Part shown: positions 27,856-36,595 of the stretch, piece by piece
Layout: the number at the start of each line of letters is the position of its first letter
Numbering within the stretch: the first letter of the stretch is position 1
Assembly: GCF_020709055.1 (NCBI RefSeq)
Contig: NZ_JAJFCK010000004.1
Coordinates: 44,748-108,747 of the forward strand
Reading direction: 5' to 3'
DNA length: 64,000 bases
Source of the DNA: Ruminococcus callidus
Lineage (GTDB): Bacteria > Bacillota > Clostridia > Oscillospirales > Ruminococcaceae
Position numbers and translations under genes: made by a program
Notes under the pieces: model-generated
What the model was told of the DNA's origin: nothing
The model's input: only the letters and a program-made list of their open reading frames with translations
The model's database searches: none

Positions 27856-29271
27856 TTAGTCAATGGTAAAGCGATAGTTGGTGAGATCAGCGTGGAGCGT
27901 CAGCTGAGCATCGCCGCAGGTTCTGGTGATGGTGAGCTGGTCGCCCTCTGCCGTTACAGCAATGGCACCGTCCAGTCCGAATGCCGGATGGGTGTTCCGC
28001 AGCTCCATGAGCCGCTTCAGATCCTGTACCACGCTGCGCTCCTGCTCCTTTGCCACTTCCTCGCTGGTGTAATAGTGGCGGTTGATATCTCTGCCGTTCT
28101 TGGTGCGTTCCATAAGGGCGATGTCGTTGCTGCCTGCCAGCATACCGACATAGTACACCTGCGGAATGCCCGGCGCAAAGAATTGAATGGCACGTGCCAG
28201 CAGATAGGCATCGTCCCGATTGCCCAGCGCAGAATAATAGGTGGTGTTCACCTGATAGATATCCAGATTGTTGTACGCCTCAGAGCTGTAGATCTTCTTG
28301 ACGTTTGCGCCCTGCTGGTACATCTGTTCCTTGACGGTTTCGATCTCTGCGTCCGGCAGCAGGTCCTTGACATCCACAATGCCGATGCCGTCGTGGGTGT
28401 CCAGTGTGGTGAACTGCTTCATGGGGCACTGCTCCAGCCACTTTTTCAGGTACACGCCGGTGTGGTTGAACAGAGCGTGCAGCGTGAGAACCGGCAGCGC
28501 AAAATCGTAGATCCAGAAGCCCTTGTCTGCAATCTTCATGGGGATGGTGTAGTGCTCGTGGATCTCCGGCAGAATCTCCGCCTGTTCCTCCTGCACAATG
28601 CCCTCGATCTCGTGGAGCAAATCCCAGATCTCCGGCTCTACAAAGAAGCAGTTGGTATCCTTTTTCTTGATGGCATAGGCAAACGCATCCAGACGGATCA
28701 CCGCTGCGCCGTGACGGCACATGCTCTTCAGTGTCCGGCGAATGAATTCCTTGACAGCAGGCTTTTCCACATCCAGATCGATCTGTTCCTCGCAGAACGT
28801 GCACCAGATCTTTTCCGTGGTGCCGTCGGCGAACTCTGCCTCGATGTAGGGAGCACGGGGCTTTCTCTTATAGATCAGATCCAGCTGCTCCGGTGTGGGC
28901 TCGCCGTTTTCCCAAAAAGAGGAATAGCGGATAAAGAAGTCCCGGTACGGCGACTCGTCCTTGTGCTGTAAGAAGTCCTGAAAATACTCGGAGTGCGCCG
29001 AGATGTGATTGACCATGAAGTCAAACATCAGGTAGTAGTCCTCGCCGAGGGCTTCCACATCGTCAAATGTGCCGAACGCCTCGTCCACCTTTTCGTAGGT
29101 GACGGGCGCAAATCCACGGTCTGCCGACGACGGGAAAAACGGCAGGATATGCACACCGCCGATGGCGTTGTGATAATACCGGTTCAGCACCGTGTGGAGT
29201 TCCTTCAAATTTTTTCCCATGCTGTCCGCATAGGTAATCAGCATAATTTGGTTGTTCAGTTTTTTCATCAT
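27856..29271 (-). CDS. gtfA: Sucrose phosphorylase, GH13 subfamily 18
   Basis: About 471 residues. Splits sucrose with phosphate into glucose-1-phosphate and fructose, saving ATP. Motifs: [10 protein letters not shown], nucleophile in [13 protein letters not shown], acid/base Glu in ILPEIHEHY, transition-state Asp in [10 protein letters not shown], and [20 protein letters not shown], which is characteristic of sucrose phosphorylases. The start is probably one of the two consecutive ATGs at 29271/29268; an ATG at 29289 lacks a ribosome site. No signal peptide. Next to alpha-galactosidase it would finish raffinose breakdown. Confidence 0.92.
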   Translation of the reverse strand: MMKKLNNQIMLITYADSMGKNLKELHTVLNRYYHNAIGGVHILPFFPSSADRGFAPVTYEKVDEAFGTFDDVEALGEDYYLMFDFMVNHISAHSEYFQDFLQHKDESPYRDFFIRYSSFWENGEPTPEQLDLIYKRKPRAPYIEAEFADGTTEKIWCTFCEEQIDLDVEKPAVKEFIRRTLKSMCRHGAAVIRLDAFAYAIKKKDTNCFFVEPEIWDLLHEIEGIVQEEQAEILPEIHEHYTIPMKIADKGFWIYDFALPVLTLHALFNHTGVYLKKWLEQCPMKQFTTLDTHDGIGIVDVKDLLPDAEIETVKEQMYQQGANVKKIYSSEAYNNLDIYQVNTTYYSALGNRDDAYLLARAIQFFAPGIPQVYYVGMLAGSNDIALMERTKNGRDINRHYYTSEEVAKEQERSVVQDLKRLMELRNTHPAFGLDGAIAVTAEGDQLTITRTCGDAQLTLHADLTNYRFTID

Positions 29272-29297
29272 ACACACCCTGTCTTTCATAATATCAG

Positions 29298-29346
29298 TTT
29301 CAGAGAATCCCGCACAGAAAACGGTTCTGCACGGGATTGCTGAAAT
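29298..29346 (-). promoter_or_regulatory. Strong hairpin between the permease gene and gtfA, no U-tract
   Basis: AATCCCG-CA-CAGAA pairs with TTCTG-CA-CGGGATT and is extended by TTTCAG/CTGAAA. No run of T follows on either strand, so it is more likely an mRNA processing or stabilising element that sets transporter versus enzyme levels than a terminator. Confidence 0.5.
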
Positions 29347-29387
29347 CGGTCGGATTCGAATGATTGAGGAGGATCAAATGCTGCTGT

Positions 29388-30239
29388 TTATCCCTTGACT
29401 GCGCCGTTGGCGATACCGCCGATGATCTGCTTCTGACAGAAGATGTAGAAGATCAGGATCGGGATCAGTGCCAGCAGGTAGGAAGCGAATGCCAGGTTAT
29501 AGTTGGTGCCGAACTGGGTCTGGAAGTTCAGCTGCGCCAGCGGAAGTGTCGTACCCTTCGAGCTGGACAGGATAACCAGCGGAGTCATAACGTCGTTCCA
29601 TGTGCCCAGTGCGGTCAGAACCGCAACCGTTGCGTGCATGGGCTTCATCATCGGGAAAATAATTGTCCAGTAGGTCTTCCATGCGGAAGCACCGTCAATG
29701 TCTGCGGCCTCTTCCAGTGCAAGGGGCACATTTTTCAGATAGCCGCTATACAGCATGACGTTCATGGGCATATAGAATACCACATACAGGAGAATGACAC
29801 CCAGACGGTTGTCCAGTCCCAGAACTGCGGTTTCCTTTACCAGCGGCATCATCAGGATGGCAAACGGAACGAACATACCGCTGACGATGTAATAGTACAC
29901 CATGCGGAAGCCCTTTTTCCGAGCCATACTTCTGCCGATGGCATAGCCGGTCATGGAGTGCAGCAGAATTGCAATCACGATGGTTGCGCCGGTGATGAGC
30001 AAGCTGTTTCCAAGAGTGTGCCAGAAGTCGGTGACTTTCATTGCCTCGGAGAAGTTGCTGAAGCTCCAGTGGCTGGGGAAGCCCAGTGCGCCGGCGATGT
30101 CGTTGGTCATCTCTGTGGGGCTTTTGAATGCGATCATTACCGCCATATACAGCGGGAACAGAATTGTAATGCATCCCAGGAACAGCAGCACGGTCAGGAA
30201 AACGTTGGTGCGTCCCGGTCTTTTCTTTGTCATACTCAT
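29388..30239 (-). CDS. msmG: Sugar ABC transporter permease (MsmG/MalG family)
   Basis: 283 residues with six transmembrane helices. The conserved EAA loop that docks the ATPase is seen as LEEAADIDGASAWKTYWTIIFPM. Its ATG overlaps the stop of the other permease gene by 4 bp. With the lipoprotein and permease encoded upstream it forms a CUT1 family importer, most likely for raffinose-type oligosaccharides or sucrose given the enzymes downstream. No ATPase gene is present in the cluster. Confidence 0.9.
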   Translation of the reverse strand: MSMTKKRPGRTNVFLTVLLFLGCITILFPLYMAVMIAFKSPTEMTNDIAGALGFPSHWSFSNFSEAMKVTDFWHTLGNSLLITGATIVIAILLHSMTGYAIGRSMARKKGFRMVYYYIVSGMFVPFAILMMPLVKETAVLGLDNRLGVILLYVVFYMPMNVMLYSGYLKNVPLALEEAADIDGASAWKTYWTIIFPMMKPMHATVAVLTALGTWNDVMTPLVILSSSKGTTLPLAQLNFQTQFGTNYNLAFASYLLALIPILIFYIFCQKQIIGGIANGAVKG

Positions 30240-31117
30240 AGCTGCTCCTCCTTTCTTCCCGTCAGCTTCATCTGAACCACTGCAAAGATGACAATGACAA
30301 TGAAGAAGATCACGGCGTTGGCGCTCTGGAAGCCGAACTGGCCGCCTGCCATACCGTTGTTATAAATCAGGTAGGAAATTGACTCGGTACTCTGTGCCGG
30401 ACCGCCCTTGGTCAAGGACATGATCTGGTCGAATACCATCAGCATGTTTTTGGTACTCAGGATCAGGTTGATGGAGATGAACGGCAGCAGCATGGGGAAC
30501 GTCAGCTTCCAGAACTTCTGCCAGCCGGTCACGCCGTCGATCATGCCTGCCTCGTAGATATCGGTGGGCACGGTCTGGAGACCGGAGATATAGATGATGG
30601 TGTTCATGGCGACTGCCTGCCATACGCCGACGATGAGCACGCCGATCCATGCGTATTTTTCACTGGCGAGGATACTGTTTTCCAGGAAGCCGATGTGGGC
30701 AGCCTTGCCGATTGCCGGCACGATATAGGTGAAGAAGAAACTGAAGATATAACCAATAATCAGTCCGCCGAGGATGTTGGGGACGAAGTAAACGCCCCGC
30801 AGCAGGCTCTTGCAGCGGATTCTGCTGTTCAGTCCCAGCGCAAGCAGCAGGCTGAGGAAGTTGATCAGAATGGTTCCGACAACTGCATATTTAAATGTAA
30901 ACCAATAGGAGTTCCGGACACGCTCATCACTGAACAGATCGATGTAATTGCGGAATCCTACGAAATCATAATCACCATAGCCACGGTAGTTGGTGAAGCT
31001 GTAGATTGCACCGGTAATCAGCGGAATGGTGTTGAATGCAACAAATAGAATCAATGCGGGGAGGATCATCAGCAGGAAGGTCCGTTCCCGATTGGACATC
31101 TTTTTTCTGCCTTTCAT
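30236..31117 (-). CDS. msmF: Sugar ABC transporter permease (MsmF/MalF family)
   Basis: 293 residues, six predicted transmembrane helices. The EAA loop is IYEAGMIDGVTGWQKFWKLTFPML. A basic N-terminus (MKGRKKMSNRERT) precedes the first helix. It starts immediately after the solute-binding protein stop codon, with no intervening base, and overlaps the next permease gene by 4 bp. Confidence 0.9.
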   Translation of the reverse strand: MKGRKKMSNRERTFLLMILPALILFVAFNTIPLITGAIYSFTNYRGYGDYDFVGFRNYIDLFSDERVRNSYWFTFKYAVVGTILINFLSLLLALGLNSRIRCKSLLRGVYFVPNILGGLIIGYIFSFFFTYIVPAIGKAAHIGFLENSILASEKYAWIGVLIVGVWQAVAMNTIIYISGLQTVPTDIYEAGMIDGVTGWQKFWKLTFPMLLPFISINLILSTKNMLMVFDQIMSLTKGGPAQSTESISYLIYNNGMAGGQFGFQSANAVIFFIVIVIFAVVQMKLTGRKEEQL

Positions 31118-32416
31118 TTAGTTTCCCTCCTTTTCCTGCTCGTACTTCTGAACCTTTTCGATCAGATCACGATTGTAGCGCTTCCAGTCCTTGTCGAACC
31201 GCTTGAGGAATTTCTCGGTGGCGTTGTCAGAATCATCCATCAGATAGGTCTGAATCATCGCATCCACACTCATCTCAGTGGGATAGTGGTGGTCGTGGAA
31301 GTCTGCCATGTTGCCGTCGTCGATGTCCTGCTTCATGCCGTCCAGAATCGACGGGAGTGTGAAGTCGCCCTCCTTACAGGGAACTGCACTCTGGTTGTCC
31401 AGATAGATCTGGATGGTATCGTCCTGGAACATGAAGTCCAGCACCTTATAAACTGCTTCCTTGTTCTTGCTCTCCTTCATGACAGCGAACAGCAGGTCTA
31501 CACCGGAATTCAGCACGTTGTCCTCTGCGTTCTCGTTGGCAGGGAAAGTGAAGGAGTCGATGTTGATGTCCGGATTGACGGACTGGATCTGCGGAACGGC
31601 GTAGCTGCCGATGGGGAACATTGCCGACTCGCCACGGGCAAATGCCGTACATGCATCGTTGTAGCTGTAGGCGTAGGGATTCGGCTCCGCATACTGGAGC
31701 AGCGCCTTTTCCTTCTCTGCGACCTCAGCATATTGCTCTGTAAATGTGGTGTTTCCGGCGTTCACCTGACTGCAAACGTCAGGGGGTGTCAGACCGACTG
31801 CAAGAGCGTTCCACGGTGCCATACAAGTCCAGGTATCCTTGTATCCCATATAAAGCGGATAGGCAACGCCGCTCTCGGAAATCGTGTCACAAAGGGCTGT
31901 GAACTCGCTCCAGGTAGTCGGAATCTCCCAGCCGTTTTCCTCGAACATATCCTTGTTGTACAGGATGCCGGCACAGTTTGCCACGTAGGGCAGCGCATGC
32001 ACGCCATCCTGCGGAATAAACTCCAGCTCCTTGACGATATCCATGTACGCCGGCTTGATGTCCGAAATGCCGTCAAAGTCTGAGATGTCCATAAACATAT
32101 TGGCATCTAAGAAGTTGGAGTAGTTGATATCGCCGCCGATGCCGATGATATCCGGATAATCCTCACGGACAAACCGTGTCTTTAAAACCGTCATGGCATC
32201 GTTGGGCGATTCGATCTCAAGATAAATCTCATCCTGAGAAGCATTGAACCGCTCTGCCATCTCATCAAAAGCGGAAACCGCCTCCGGTTTATACTGGAGC
32301 ATGGTGACGATTGTTCTTCCGTCTTTCGTCTTGTCACTTCCGCAGCCAGTCAGAACAGCTGAAGATGCTGTCAAAACCAGTGCCATTCCCAATGCAACGC
32401 ATTTTCGCTTGTTCAT
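31118..32416 (-). CDS. msmE: Sugar ABC transporter substrate-binding lipoprotein (MsmE family)
   Basis: 432 residues. Signal peptide with lipobox LTGC (Cys near residue 25), then a family 1 extracellular solute-binding fold; NDAMTVLKTRFVREDYPDI and YVANCAGILYNKDMFEENGWEIPTTW are typical phrases. It captures oligosaccharide outside the membrane for the two permeases encoded next. First gene of the operon, behind a promoter facing away from the AraC regulator. Confidence 0.92.
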   Translation of the reverse strand: MNKRKCVALGMALVLTASSAVLTGCGSDKTKDGRTIVTMLQYKPEAVSAFDEMAERFNASQDEIYLEIESPNDAMTVLKTRFVREDYPDIIGIGGDINYSNFLDANMFMDISDFDGISDIKPAYMDIVKELEFIPQDGVHALPYVANCAGILYNKDMFEENGWEIPTTWSEFTALCDTISESGVAYPLYMGYKDTWTCMAPWNALAVGLTPPDVCSQVNAGNTTFTEQYAEVAEKEKALLQYAEPNPYAYSYNDACTAFARGESAMFPIGSYAVPQIQSVNPDINIDSFTFPANENAEDNVLNSGVDLLFAVMKESKNKEAVYKVLDFMFQDDTIQIYLDNQSAVPCKEGDFTLPSILDGMKQDIDDGNMADFHDHHYPTEMSVDAMIQTYLMDDSDNATEKFLKRFDKDWKRYNRDLIEKVQKYEQEKEGN

Positions 32417-32470
32417 GCAAAATTCCTCCTTTTTTACGTCAATTCGCTGCAGTCTTACTTGAGTAATTTT

Positions 32471-32499
32471 ATTATACCATCCATAATGCGCCTTGTAAA
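32471..32499 (-). promoter_or_regulatory. Promoter of the oligosaccharide operon
   Basis: Minus-strand TTTACA (32494-32499), 17-nt spacer, TATAAT (32471-32476), about 55 nt before the msmE ATG. Confidence 0.8.
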
Positions 32500-32524
32500 T
32501 ATCAGAAAAACGCTACATTTATAC

Positions 32525-32575
32525 CATTTTGCGATTTTTCTTAGAATAATGCAAAATCACCTTGCATTTTGAGAT
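32525..32575. promoter_or_regulatory. Putative AraC-family operator half-sites between divergent promoters
   Basis: CATTTTGCGAT (32525-32535) and CATTTTGAGAT (32565-32575) are direct repeats, 10 of 11 identical and 40 bp apart, about four helical turns. An inverted ATTTTGC/GCAAAAT pairing also lies between. AraC/MsmR proteins usually bind direct half-sites upstream of the promoter they activate. The second repeat falls in the regulator's own promoter, suggesting autoregulation. Confidence 0.5.
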
Positions 32576-32590
32576 ATCTCATGGTATAAT
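32562..32590 (+). promoter_or_regulatory. Promoter of the AraC-family regulator
   Basis: TTGCAT (32562-32567), 17-nt spacer holding the palindrome GAGATATCTC, TATAAT (32585-32590). Confidence 0.8.
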
Positions 32591-32649
32591 ATTACAATAA
32601 GGATATCCCGAAATAAAAAACGACTGACAAAATCATCAGGAGGCTACAA

Positions 32650-33498
32650 ATGAAAGACCTGATATTCTCCGTATTTCCCAACGAAAATTTCGTCGATCTG
32701 GGGCTGTTCCAGTTCGGCATGGAACGCTGTGCACCGTCCCATTCTTTCGGGCCGGCGAGCCGAAACCACTTCCTGTTCCACTATGTGCTCTCCGGTATGG
32801 GAACGCTTATGGCGGACAATGCCAAAGGGCAGACCATCACCTACAACGTCCGGAGCATGCAGGGGTTCATGATCTTCCCCGGACAGGTCACCACGTACAT
32901 CGCCGACCACCAGACCCCATGGGAATACCTCTGGATCGAGTTCGACGGACTGCGTGCCAAGGGAATGCTGGAGACTGCCGGATTTTCGCTGGACTCTCCC
33001 ATCTACCACGCCCGCAAAAAGGAGCTGCGGGAAGAGATGAAGAGCGAGATGCTGCACATCATTGAACACGGCGATGCCCCGCCCTTCCACCTCATTGGAC
33101 ACCTCTATCTCTTTCTGGATTATCTGGTGCGTTCCGCTGCTGCGCTGAAAGTCATGAGCAACAGCACGCTGCGGGATTTCTACATCCACGAGGCACTGGA
33201 ATACATTGAACACAACTTCCAGAACAACATCTCTGTGGAGGATATTGCTTCGGTCTGCGGACTGAACCGCACCTACTTCGGCAAGATCTTCAAGGACTCC
33301 ATCGGAAAGACACCGCAGGAATTTCTGCTCAGCTTCCGCATGGCAAAGGCGGCGGAGCTGCTCAAGCTGACCTCCCTCTCCATCGGCGACATCGGAAACG
33401 CCGTGGGCTATCAGAACGCCCTACATTTTTCCAGAGCCTTTAAGAACATCTACGGCATTCCCCCGAGAGAATGGCGCAACCGGAACTGCCTGCACTAA
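32650..33498 (+). CDS. msmR: AraC-family transcriptional regulator (MsmR-like)
   Basis: 282 residues. N-terminal cupin sugar-sensing domain (FHYVLSGMGTLMADN, MIFPGQVTTYIADHQTPWEYLWIEF) and a C-terminal double helix-turn-helix (ISVEDIASVCGLNRTYFGKIFKDSIGKTP, then IGDIGNAVGYQNALHFSRAFK). Probably activates the divergent oligosaccharide operon when its sugar is present. AGGAGG is well placed before the ATG. The TAA stop is also the left direct repeat of a palindromic element inserted there. Confidence 0.92.
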   Translation: MKDLIFSVFPNENFVDLGLFQFGMERCAPSHSFGPASRNHFLFHYVLSGMGTLMADNAKGQTITYNVRSMQGFMIFPGQVTTYIADHQTPWEYLWIEFDGLRAKGMLETAGFSLDSPIYHARKKELREEMKSEMLHIIEHGDAPPFHLIGHLYLFLDYLVRSAAALKVMSNSTLRDFYIHEALEYIEHNFQNNISVEDIASVCGLNRTYFGKIFKDSIGKTPQEFLLSFRMAKAAELLKLTSLSIGDIGNAVGYQNALHFSRAFKNIYGIPPREWRNRNCLH

Positions 33499-33624
33499 GA
33501 ACCTGTCTTCACAAGCGTATATGCGTGTCTTTTCGGCAAATTTTGCTGCATCCTGCGTATTTTTGCCTTGTCTGCAACAAAATTATGCTCGAAAATCCAC
33601 ATATATTTCTTGTAAAGCAGGCTC
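33499..33624 (+). repeat. Palindromic intergenic repeat, copy 3 (126 bp) on the msmR stop codon
   Basis: Ends GAACCTGTCTTCACAAG and CTTGTAAAGCAGGCTC are near-complements. Flanked by TAA at 33496-33498, which is the msmR stop codon, and TAA at 33625-33627. The interior carries the family core GTCTTTTCGGCAAATTTTG and lacks a central ~35 bp present in the longer copies. Confidence 0.85.
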
Positions 33625-33628
33625 TAAA

Positions 33629-33671
33629 GCAAAAACCCTGTCAACAGGTCTTACACTGCTGACAGGGTTTC
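33629..33671 (-). terminator. Terminator of the pilus operon
   Basis: AAACCCTGTCA/TGACAGGGTTT stem, followed on the minus strand by TTTTTGC, right after the last sortase gene. The other strand also has a short T-run, so it may serve msmR as well. Confidence 0.85.
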
Positions 33672-33674
33672 TTT

Positions 33675-34370
33675 CTATTCTTTTTTCTCTGCGGCACGCA
33701 CTGTGACACGGCTCTGACCGCTCAGCGTACAGGTGAACAGCGTCAGATCCCAGTTCTCGTCCCCCTCCGCCATGGCGGAAACATCTGTTCCGATCAGCAG
33801 GTCAGTCTGCACCACCTCGTAGGTGTGCACCGCACCGCTACACTCCGTGAAGAGAATCTCATCGCCGGAATTCAATTCCCCAATGCGCCCGAAGTGCGAC
33901 CGGTAGTTATGTGCTGCCACAATGAGGTTGCCATCCGCCACCGTTCCGGCGTACCGGCAGGGAGCGATCTTCAGGTTGGGATAGCTCCACTCGTCCTGCA
34001 CCGGCAGTTCGATGCCCAGCGAGGGAATGGTGAGGATGCCAATATACGTGTACTCATACACCGTGAGCACCGTTTCCTCCTGCGGTTCGGAAACGCCGTA
34101 CTCCTGAAACAAATCCTCCTCCGGCAGTTTCCCGGAGGGCGTTCCGGAAGGCTGCGTGCCGGTAACCGTGCCGGCGGTTTCGCCTGTGCCGAATTCCTCC
34201 GGCAGTTCCGTGGTCAGCGGCGGCAGTTCCTCCTTCAGCACCGTCAGAACCTCCTGCGCCGTTTCCCCGCTGCGGATGCTCTGATGCCAATTGTATAGAC
34301 ACAAGGACAGCGCCGCTGCCAGCAGCACTGCCCCTGCAAGAATCCAGCACAAGCCACGTGTGTTTTTCAT
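33675..34370 (-). CDS. Sortase, class uncertain, at the end of the pilus operon
   Basis: 231 residues. One N-terminal transmembrane helix (residues 8-27), a ~75-residue Pro/Thr/Glu-rich linker, then a sortase domain. Catalytic residues: His in IVAAHNYRSHFG, Cys in LFTCTLSGQSR and Arg four to five residues later. The TLFTC motif and short beta7-beta8 region differ from the class C polymerase two genes upstream, so this enzyme may attach the finished pilus to peptidoglycan (housekeeping-type role) or add the minor pilin. Class D or B is most likely but not certain from motifs alone. Confidence 0.85.
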   Translation of the reverse strand: MKNTRGLCWILAGAVLLAAALSLCLYNWHQSIRSGETAQEVLTVLKEELPPLTTELPEEFGTGETAGTVTGTQPSGTPSGKLPEEDLFQEYGVSEPQEETVLTVYEYTYIGILTIPSLGIELPVQDEWSYPNLKIAPCRYAGTVADGNLIVAAHNYRSHFGRIGELNSGDEILFTECSGAVHTYEVVQTDLLIGTDVSAMAEGDENWDLTLFTCTLSGQSRVTVRAAEKKE

Positions 34371-34383
34371 GCGCTATCCTCGC

Positions 34384-35472
34384 TTACTTTTTCGAATGCA
34401 GCCGGAAGCCAACGACTACCAGCACCAGCCCCGCCCCTGCCAGCACAGGGACCGGCCACCAGAGCTGTCCCGTCTGGGGAAGCTTTCCGCCGCTGCTGGC
34501 GGTGGTGTTTCCAGTCTGGCGCACCGTAGTCACGGCAGCACCGCCCGTTACGGACGAGGTTGCCGGTGCTGTCGTATCGCCTGTCACCTGCGAAGTTGCC
34601 GGTGCGGAGGTGACCGCCATGGTCGTAGTTTCCGTAGTCACAACGGTGCTCTCCGGCGTAATGGTAGAAGCCTTGGTGCTGTTGTGGGTGTTGATCATCA
34701 GGAACTGGGTTTCATTGCCGCGATAGACCACCGTATATCCCTTGGGGACATCCATCTCCAGAATCCGGCAGTCCGCCAGCGCATCCGCCGACCAGTGATA
34801 CGTCCAGCCGTTGCTCTCGTCCAGTCGTACTGTGTCCGTCAGTGTGCCGTCCTGATAGAGTCCGACATCGATGAATGCGGTGCGATCCTGCGGCTGGGAT
34901 TCGTCGTTTTTCCAGACCTTCCGCACGGTATACTGAATGGTATCCGAGGTGGGGAGTTTCCGCACCTGAAATTTCGGGTAGGCGAGGAGGTTCATCTCCT
35001 CCGGCTTTCCGGCGATCTCCACCAGCACCGGCGAGGGAATATAGCGCTTGTCGCCGGAAACAACCATCTTGCCGGCAAGGAGGTACAGCCCCTTTTCCAG
35101 TTCGCCAAAGGTCACCGAGCCGGAATCGTCCGTCTTATCGGTGGACTGGGGCTGGCGCTGTTCCAGCACGGCGTAGTTTTCGAGGGTATCGGCTGCCGTC
35201 TGCATTTCCGATGCGGTGGTCAGCTCCATGGAAACGGGGTCGCCTGCGAAATCCCCCTCCAGCTGATAGCTGCCGTCGGCACTGCGGGCGCCGACACGGT
35301 AGAGATTCCACTGCATGCCGGAGAGCGTCACGGGGTCCGACCTGCAGATCAGTGTCAAATTGGAACGGGTATCCTCCGCCGTTGCCGGAAGCAGCAGGCA
35401 CGCCGTCAGCCACAGACAGACACCCAGCGCACAGAGCAGTGCGCCAAAACGATGCAGCGCCGTTCGGGTCAT
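34384..35472 (-). CDS. LPXTG-anchored minor (probably basal) pilin
   Basis: 362 residues. Signal peptide ending about AED at residue 34, a SpaA-like domain (MQWNLYRVG...GLYLLAGKMVV), then a CnaB domain (YTVRKVWKNDESQPQ...YTVVYRG). A ~70-residue Thr/Ser/Ala-rich stalk leads to the sorting signal LPQTG, a hydrophobic helix and a Lys tail. The long wall-spanning stalk is usual for basal pilins that anchor the fibre in the wall. Lies between the two sortase genes, 3 bp after srtC. Confidence 0.85.
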   Translation of the reverse strand: MTRTALHRFGALLCALGVCLWLTACLLLPATAEDTRSNLTLICRSDPVTLSGMQWNLYRVGARSADGSYQLEGDFAGDPVSMELTTASEMQTAADTLENYAVLEQRQPQSTDKTDDSGSVTFGELEKGLYLLAGKMVVSGDKRYIPSPVLVEIAGKPEEMNLLAYPKFQVRKLPTSDTIQYTVRKVWKNDESQPQDRTAFIDVGLYQDGTLTDTVRLDESNGWTYHWSADALADCRILEMDVPKGYTVVYRGNETQFLMINTHNSTKASTITPESTVVTTETTTMAVTSAPATSQVTGDTTAPATSSVTGGAAVTTVRQTGNTTASSGGKLPQTGQLWWPVPVLAGAGLVLVVVGFRLHSKK

Positions 35473-35475
35473 CGA

Positions 35476-36357
35476 TCAGTCACCTTCCTTTTTCTCAGGT
35501 TCTTTCAGTTTTGCGAGAAGCTCCCTGCGGGAGCGTGTTTTCTGCCGTCTGCTGCTCACGATCCAGAACACCAGCAGTCCCACGAACAGCGGTGCAGCGA
35601 TAAACGGCACCACGGACATAGAATCCAGCTGGACGGCATCGGCTGCCACCTTGACGTTGTGGGGGTAGACGGTGTCCACCCGGTGCGCCCGCACCAGAAG
35701 CCGGTGGGAGTTGACCCCGTAGGGGGTGCAGGTCATGAGGGTGACGTAATCCCCGCCGGGGATGATGGCGAGCTTGTCAAGCTCGTCGGGTTTGACGATG
35801 AAAATTTTCTCCACCTCGTAGGTGAGCACCTCATCCAGAATGGTGACGGTGAACGTGTCGCCCTCGACCAGCTGATCCAGATCGGAGAAGAGTTTTGCGG
35901 AGGGCAGTCCCCGGTGCGCCGAGATGACGGCGTGGGTGTTTTCCCCGCCCACGGGAAATGACGAGCCCTGGAGGTGCCCCACCGCCACGTTCAGCACCTC
36001 GGCGCTTGTCCCGTGGTAGATGGGCAGCTCCACCTGAATCTTGGGGATAGAGATATAGCCCATGATACCGGTTCCGCTGATGTCGAGGATTTTGTCGTAG
36101 TTTCCGGCATCCTCCCAGTTGGTGAAAGGGGCGGTGAGGTGGGAGAGGGTGGCGTTGTAGGAGTGCGCTTCCATGAGGAGGCGTTCCTTGTCGCCGGTGT
36201 CCATCTGTTCGACGGACTGGTTATAGGTGGCGATGGCACGTGTCTGGACACGGGAATTCCACCAGTCGCTGACAGTCGGGTACAGCATCACGGAGAGCCC
36301 CACCAGCAGCAGCACGACCAATATGGCGGTTGAAATCACATTTCGTTTTTTCTTCAT
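35476..36357 (-). CDS. srtC: Class C (pilin-polymerising) sortase
   Basis: 293 residues. N-terminal helix, sortase domain and a C-terminal transmembrane helix followed by a basic tail (SSRRQKTRSRRELLAKLKEPEKKEGD at the end), the class C topology. Catalytic His in AVISAHRGLPSA, Cys in VTLMTCTPYGVNSHRLLVRAHR with Arg following: TLMTCTPYGVNSHRLLV is the class C signature. It joins backbone pilin subunits through the sorting-signal Thr and a pilin lysine. Its ribosome site (AAAGGAG) is a rather long 13 nt before the ATG. Confidence 0.93.
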   Translation of the reverse strand: MKKKRNVISTAILVVLLLVGLSVMLYPTVSDWWNSRVQTRAIATYNQSVEQMDTGDKERLLMEAHSYNATLSHLTAPFTNWEDAGNYDKILDISGTGIMGYISIPKIQVELPIYHGTSAEVLNVAVGHLQGSSFPVGGENTHAVISAHRGLPSAKLFSDLDQLVEGDTFTVTILDEVLTYEVEKIFIVKPDELDKLAIIPGGDYVTLMTCTPYGVNSHRLLVRAHRVDTVYPHNVKVAADAVQLDSMSVVPFIAAPLFVGLLVFWIVSSRRQKTRSRRELLAKLKEPEKKEGD

Positions 36358-36485
36358 ACAGAAACCACAGCTCCTTTGGCGGAGGACGGTTCTGCAAGAG
36401 GTGTACTGCTCATGGGGTCCCCCCTAATGCCTGCCAGCGCAGACATGTTCAGGTAATTTCGGGTAAATACCGCAGAGGCTTCCGC

Positions 36486-36545
36486 ACGGCAGACCGCCCA
36501 TGCCGAAGTGCCGGGCGCACCGGACAAACGGGAGGTCTGTGCCGT
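36486..36545 (-). promoter_or_regulatory. Hairpin between the backbone pilin and sortase genes
   Basis: ACGGC-AGACC pairs with GGTCT-GTGCCGT around a GC-rich loop, with no U-tract. It lies in a 238-bp gap otherwise empty of features. Likely an attenuating or mRNA-protecting element that keeps pilin mRNA more abundant than sortase mRNA. Confidence 0.45.
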
Positions 36546-36595
36546 ACAGAAGCTGCGGTCATTGGATCAAAACGGGAAAAATGCGGGAAAATCGG

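Noticed and set aside
25670-27859. 729-codon plus-strand open frame
   Set aside because: Shadow of the alpha-galactosidase gene, which carries complete GH36 catalytic motifs.
33499-33624. Palindromic repeats as ordinary rho-independent terminators
   Set aside because: They lack a U-tract after the stem, share a conserved internal core and carry flanking direct repeats; separate normal terminators follow at 33629, 56763 and 62572.
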